Origin: Ignelater luminosus
Lineage: Eukaryota > Arthropoda > Insecta > Coleoptera > Elateridae
Direction: 5' to 3'
NCBI GenBank assembly: GCA_011009095.1
Contig: VTPC01090598.1
Location: 266,219 to 330,218 of the forward strand
Length of the DNA: 64,000 nt
Shown here in pieces: positions 59,961 through 64,000 of this stretch. Each line of letters opens with the position of its first letter. Position 1 is the first letter of the stretch. The translations under genes and the position numbers were made by a program. The notes under the pieces are model-generated. The model did no database searches. It saw only the letters and a program-made list of their open reading frames with translations, and was not told the DNA's origin.

Positions 59961-60400
59961 GACGTCTACAAAACTCTAAATATGAAAAATGCCTGCTTGC
60001 TATCTTATACTCAAGTCTGCAACAAGATCGTCTACAGAAACTTCTTACCGTCATTAAATCCTAATCCAATTCGCGTGAATTATTTCCAATTTTCTTACCC
60101 ACCACCAACAGCGCGTGGAAATTAGTCAGCAACAAATCTCTCTGAGCCCTGGCGTTTCCCACGGTACCATCTTATACCCGCTACTTACTGTTTATTTTTT
60201 CTTTTACCACGATACTCACGCTCTTTGAACAGAACCATCACTCTAGCTCAATTTGCAGACAACACTGAGCACTAACATCTTCACCCTCTTCTGCTGTTGT
60301 CTGTCGCACGACTGAGGACCTCGTTCCAGCGGTGGAGATTTAAATCTAATAGTAAGAAAACCCAGAAAACTTTAGAAAACCATTTTCTTTTTAAACTCTG
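59961..60400 (+). pseudogene. Jockey-type LINE reverse transcriptase fragment
   Basis: QQISLSPGVSHGTILYPLLT (60,130-60,190) corresponds to the RT block IS.GVPQGS.LGPLLY, and TLAQFADNTEH (60,241-60,273) to the catalytic FADDTA block with the second Asp changed to Asn. SVARLRTSFQRWRFKSNSKK follows, matching the L..W...W.+K.N..K block. Two frames are needed and stops intervene, so it is dead. Sequence before and after is not assignable. Confidence 0.6.
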
Positions 60401-60820
60401 TACAGCCTTCTTTAGTTATCTTACAGTGGATTCAAGAAACTGTAAACAATGTTGCCACAATCATCCAACAGCAAGTTTTCTTTTGTCCGAACTGTGGGAC
60501 GGTATTTCAGGTTGTCACAAGCGTACAAAATAAATTATCTATTCATCTTTTATCTGCTTCTGTTAAGAGAGTTGCTGCGCAAAAAAGAGAATCGCTTTCA
60601 CACTTCCGAGATGGTTTACGATAGATTCGAAGTCTTGAAAGGGAGCTCGTGAAGTCGAGCAAAACCGAACCGTCTCTCTTGATATTTTAAGAAAATTCTT
60701 TGGATTACTATCAAAAAAATGCAGGAAAAAAATACTTCTGTTATTCTTCATGCCCATACAAGTTCAACAATATTCCGTTAGTCGCAATACAGTCCACCCC
60801 CCAGACACCAACCCGCCAAC

Positions 60821-60859
60821 CAGTGATGCATTACGTTGACATGTCTACAAGTGAGGGCG
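60821..60859. repeat. Left end of the 57.4-kb hAT-like element, second copy
   Basis: CAGTGATGCATTACGTTGACATGTCTACAA parallels CAGTGATGTGCGTTGACATGTCAACAA at 57,441. It is interrupted by the MITE at 60,860. Confidence 0.5.
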
Positions 60860-61118
60860 CACAGATTAAATAAAAGTCAGATATTTCACTCTCCATACCA
60901 CCAATGCTCCCATTTTTGTTTCCTCGCATTTACATTTGCAGCTCTAAGAGTTTACCACGCCTACTCTTTTACGTGCGTTTTATGAAAAGTGCATACCACG
61001 CTGTGCTGCTTGCGCAGTACATGTTAAAATAGCAAGCTCTGGGAGTTGCTTGGAAAGAGAGAGCAGTAGAATCCACAAATCTGTCGAAGTAAAACATTTG
61101 ACTTTTATTTAATCTGTG
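60860..61118. mobile_element. MITE family A, copy 2 (259 bp)
   Basis: Ends CACAGATTAAATAAAAGTCA and, reverse-complemented, CACAGATTAAATAAAAGTCA are identical over 20 bases. Flanks GAGGGCG (60,853-60,859) and GAGGGTG (61,119-61,125) form a 7-bp target duplication with one mismatch. The whole element is the reverse complement of 43,372-43,631. Its termini are better preserved than those of copy 1. Confidence 0.85.
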
Positions 61119-61125
61119 GAGGGTG

Positions 61126-61797
61126 ATCACACTGTTGTCACATTGTCAAAAACAATCATAAAAAATATCAGATAAGTCTTCAGATTTGGATATTTATAAT
61201 CAGCTCTGACAACATTGATTGTAGCTGATGATCACTCTTTCTTCCACCATTTTGATACATTTTGCCGAAATTTAGCGCCATTTCTTGATAGATGATTTTC
61301 CCCTACAATCATGATTTGACCGGCTCGATTTGAACGAAGAAATGCTAATGTTAACAATAATACAAAGCGGTCTTAATAGTAACTTAACTAGTAATGTAGA
61401 CTTTAAAGCAGAAAATGGTATGGTACCCTCATTATGGCCGATGTAGGTGTAACTGTCGCAATCAAAGAAAGTTTAACACTTCACATGTGTTATGAGTTAT
61501 TAAAACCACTGATTTTTTTTATTTAACAACAGAAGTAATCGTGTTTTAATTAAGCTAAACCTAACGCCTTCATTCCCTGTTGATCTTGTTTCTTTGAGAA
61601 TTCTTACATCCAGGTACTAAATAATTATCTTTGAAACCACAGAAACCATGACTGAGACTACAATATTTACAAATTTAATATCTAGAACAAAACGTAGAAA
61701 AAATCATAAAATACAAGGTCTGCGCCTCAATACGGGGCGGGAAACGCTACATTAGCGTATATAATCTCCATACGCTGGTTACATACCCTCTACCTAC
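61126..61797. other. Intergenic, no gene recognised
   Basis: AT-rich, only short frames, no repeat recognised. Confidence 0.3.
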
Positions 61798-61799
61798 TA

Positions 61800-61940
61800 C
61801 AGTGGAACCTCCATAACTCAAAATCCAAGGGGCGCAATTTTAATATTAGTTACGAAAAATTACGTACAATTAGTATACGAAGTGCAAGAGGGTGCAATAA
61901 ATCTCGAGTTACAGAAGTTCGACTTATGGGGGTTCCACTG
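61800..61940. mobile_element. pogo/Tigger-type MITE (141 bp)
   Basis: CAGTGGAACCTCCATAACTC at the left and, reverse-complemented, CAGTGGAACCCCCATAAGTC at the right form 20-bp terminal inverted repeats with two mismatches. TA flanks both sides. These are the characteristic termini of pogo/Tigger elements. No coding capacity. Confidence 0.9.
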
Positions 61941-62769
61941 TATTAAGATCTTGTTGTTTATGCAACCGGCTAAACTAGGCTTAAACTTTAATAAATAATA
62001 CAATAAAAAAACAGCTAACTTCAAGGCATAGTCGTGATGGAACATGCGTCTGTTCTGTATGTACTAACAGGCAATGAAATCACTGAATCTTTAGCATTAT
62101 ATAGAAAATATTTTTATTTTTTCCGCCTAAAAGATTGTGTAGACGTATATTTATTAAGTTAACTTCTCTACTCTATAAAGATAAGTCAGTTTGCCAGTTT
62201 GAAAGTTATACCGGTTAATGTTGGTATAATATTTGAAAATGTAGTGTCGCAACGTCGGTGATGACGTATGATTTATTAAAAAAATTAAAAACAATCGCGC
62301 GCCATCTTTTATTCAGCGGTATAATTATTGCCATGAACTGTTTTGCTCTTTTGGCACGTGCAAACGTTCTAGTTTTAGTCATGATTTATTATTTAGTTTT
62401 AACCTAGGTTTTAGCGTTTACACGTTTAGTTTGTTGTGACGAGTGCAGAAACAAAATTCTCAGGTAATATAAAACATGCAATAATATGTAATAAAATAAT
62501 AATTATAATAAATAAATCCACATTCGATGTAAACGTTTTTTGTGTAATATGAATAGGGCATTTTGGTTTTTGAATGTTACAAGTTTTGCGTTCGCGCCTA
62601 ATGTAAGTGGGTTAAAATAGCGTCATGTTTTTGTGAAGTTTATCTGGTGTATTATAGTAAATTATTAATAAGTTCATCAAAGAAAAGTATATGTTATTGT
62701 ACTGTATTTACATATAAAACCGCATCAATCATCGCAATCGCATCCCCTATAACTGATGTTATAAATGAA
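61941..62769. promoter_or_regulatory. Upstream region of the right-edge gene
   Basis: Contains the block shared with 43,676 (61,986-62,043) and, at 62,260-62,267, GATGACGTATG, a CRE-like site. No TATA/initiator pair could be fixed. The transcription start is unknown. Confidence 0.3.
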
Positions 62770-63371
62770 ATGCAGTTGGTTCCCAACAGCAATTGTGTAC
62801 TATGTGATCAAAATACTGCAGTTTTAGCTCACATCGACACTTATATACAATTTGTGTGTGATACTTTTTTCAAAACTAATGAACATGAAAGAAATGAGGT
62901 GTGTATTTTGATGAAATAGTAGAACTTGTAGGAACCGTCTTGAATTGATCTTAAACCGTAATAATAAGGGAACGGGAACACCCTATTTTCAAATGTTATT
63001 TAATTTTAATAATTGGTTTGATAATATTATTGAAACATTTCTTTTAGTTTCAGAATTTAGCATCACACAAAAGTATATGCGTCCTATGCGCCTACAAAAT
63101 AGCATTAGCTTTTAAGTTTAAAAGTACATATGAAAACAAACATAAAGAACATAAGAAGTCCAGGACGAGTAGAACTGAATGCTCCTTGTGTGGATTAAAG
63201 TCCAATGAAGTGGTTGAATCTGACAAGAATCCAAATGATTTTAAAGTCAAGATTGATTCGTTTGTGAGTTGTAGCCCGCATCCAAATCCGTATAAACAGT
63301 GGTCCGTGTGCTTTGATTGCTTGTTCGGTTTGAGTGTATGGTTTGAACTTCGTTGTAATATTTTAAAAAAG
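62770..63371 (+). CDS. 5' exons of a zinc-binding (ZAD-like) protein gene, cut by the window edge
   Basis: Exon 1 runs from ATG 62,770 (MQLVPNSNCVLCDQNTAVLA) to 62,898, with donor GAG|GTGTGT. Exon 2 runs from 63,048 (acceptor TTTTAG; TTTCAG six bases on is an in-frame alternative) to 63,371, with the strong donor AAG|GTAAGT. Both junctions are phase 0. The protein shows CVLC, then ICVLCAYKIALAFKFKSTYE 39-41 residues into exon 1-2, the CxxC...CxxC layout of ZAD domains of insect zinc-finger factors. A second Cys set follows in exon 2 (ECSLCGLKSNEVV, CSPHP, VCFDCLFGLSVWFEL). A DNA-binding or chromatin role is inferred only by analogy. Downstream C2H2 fingers would lie outside the window. The family call is tentative. 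Confidence 0.5.
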
Positions 63372-64000
63372 GTAAGTAGATAAATCCATGATCTTTTTTA
63401 CATGTGGCTTGGCCATAGAAGTTTGACATTTCTACCTTTATGCAATTTTGACAGTTTGTGTTGATTAGGTTTATTTTACATTTAGGTTAGAATTGACAGT
63501 GTTGCCATGATTGACTTATTAGGAAAATATCTTGAAAAGGCAGCATACTTGATTTAAATGAGATCATCACATTAGTGGGAAATTTTACCCCTTTTCTACT
63601 AATGCTGTGCAATTTGTAATGGAATGAAAGAAGAAGCAAAAACTTTGTTAGGCAAATAAAGACATTTCTTGTTATATAGTCTAATAAAATTTTTAAATCA
63701 GATGCTTTATTTGTTGAACTAAAATCTCGTTTTTAAATTGTATTTTCATAAATGCGTTTAGAATATATGAAAAGATCTTTTATGGCCGATGTCGACACAT
63801 CTTTTCCAGGTCATATAAAGTTAAAATAATAAAAGGTAATAATTGTGTAAAAATTTTAACTAATTGTCAGACTGTTTTTCCTTTTGTACAAGCGGAGCTA
63901 TGGTCATGATCAGAAGAAAAACGAAATTTCTGCGTCTCAACCCAAAACTAATTCATTTTTATTTATTACAATTCAGTTGTATCAGCTTGAGGTGGTCGCT
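63372..64000 (+). other. Intron and possible next exon of the right-edge gene
   Basis: After the donor at 63,372 the sequence is AT-rich. Near 63,892 a pyrimidine-rich stretch ending TTGTACAAG precedes an open phase-0 frame (RSYGHDQKKNEISASQPKT...) that stays open to the window end. It may be the next exon, but there is no independent support. Confidence 0.25.

Noticed and set aside
60449-60757. Open frames following the jockey-like RT fragment
   Set aside because: Short, overlapping on both strands, and without the motifs expected downstream of the RT.

Overview
The window is about 64 kb of AT-rich animal genomic DNA. The content points to an insect: mariner/Tc1, R1, RTE-like, jockey-like and Ty3/gypsy remnants, tRNA-derived SINEs, many short inverted-repeat elements (MITEs), a secreted Gly/His/Tyr-rich protein of cuticular style, and a possible ZAD-type zinc-binding protein. 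I cannot fix the order or species from sequence alone. Gene density is low and most of the recognisable sequence is decayed transposable elements.

Layout: 1-2.96 kb shows no gene. 2.97-7.53 kb is a degenerate tandem array of a ~96-bp unit, with a detached fragment at 38.3 kb. 8.5 kb holds a tRNA-like SINE head. 11.5-15.8 kb is a broken R1-clade LINE. 16.4-17.6 kb is a Ty3/gypsy pol fragment on the minus strand. 21.2-23.2 kb holds a tRNA-like head, an LTR-like block and two decayed coding fragments. 24.16-25.44 kb is a well-formed intronless gene for a secreted Tyr-rich protein, with TATA box, initiator and poly(A) signals. 25.8-30.1 kb has two decayed mariner-type elements around an unidentified decayed coding block. 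31.3-36.3 kb has a SINE with target-site duplication and an RTE-like LINE split by an LTR block that in turn carries a near-intact mariner. 38-43 kb has a MITE, the satellite fragment, two LINE fragments and a GC-rich repeat with an assembly gap.

The best-supported gene is GTF2H1 (TFIIH subunit p62/Tfb1) on the minus strand, 54,026 down to 46,099. Nine coding exons join in frame to 564 aa, with GT-AG introns. Intron 5 is 5.7 kb, against 50-156 bp for the others, and carries a Tc1-like pseudogene and two MITEs. A 134-aa frame of unknown function lies divergently upstream. The gene lies between two inverted copies of a ~350-bp repeat (43.0 and 55.9-56.2 kb).

55-62 kb is mostly repeats: LTR-like and hAT-like pieces, a jockey-like RT fragment and several MITEs. 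At the right edge (62.77 kb to the end) is the 5' part of a plus-strand gene with ZAD-like Cys motifs, running out of the window. The three main genes (secreted protein, TFIIH subunit, zinc-binding protein) show no functional linkage. I found no CRISPR array, rRNA, convincing functional tRNA or bacterial-type operon.
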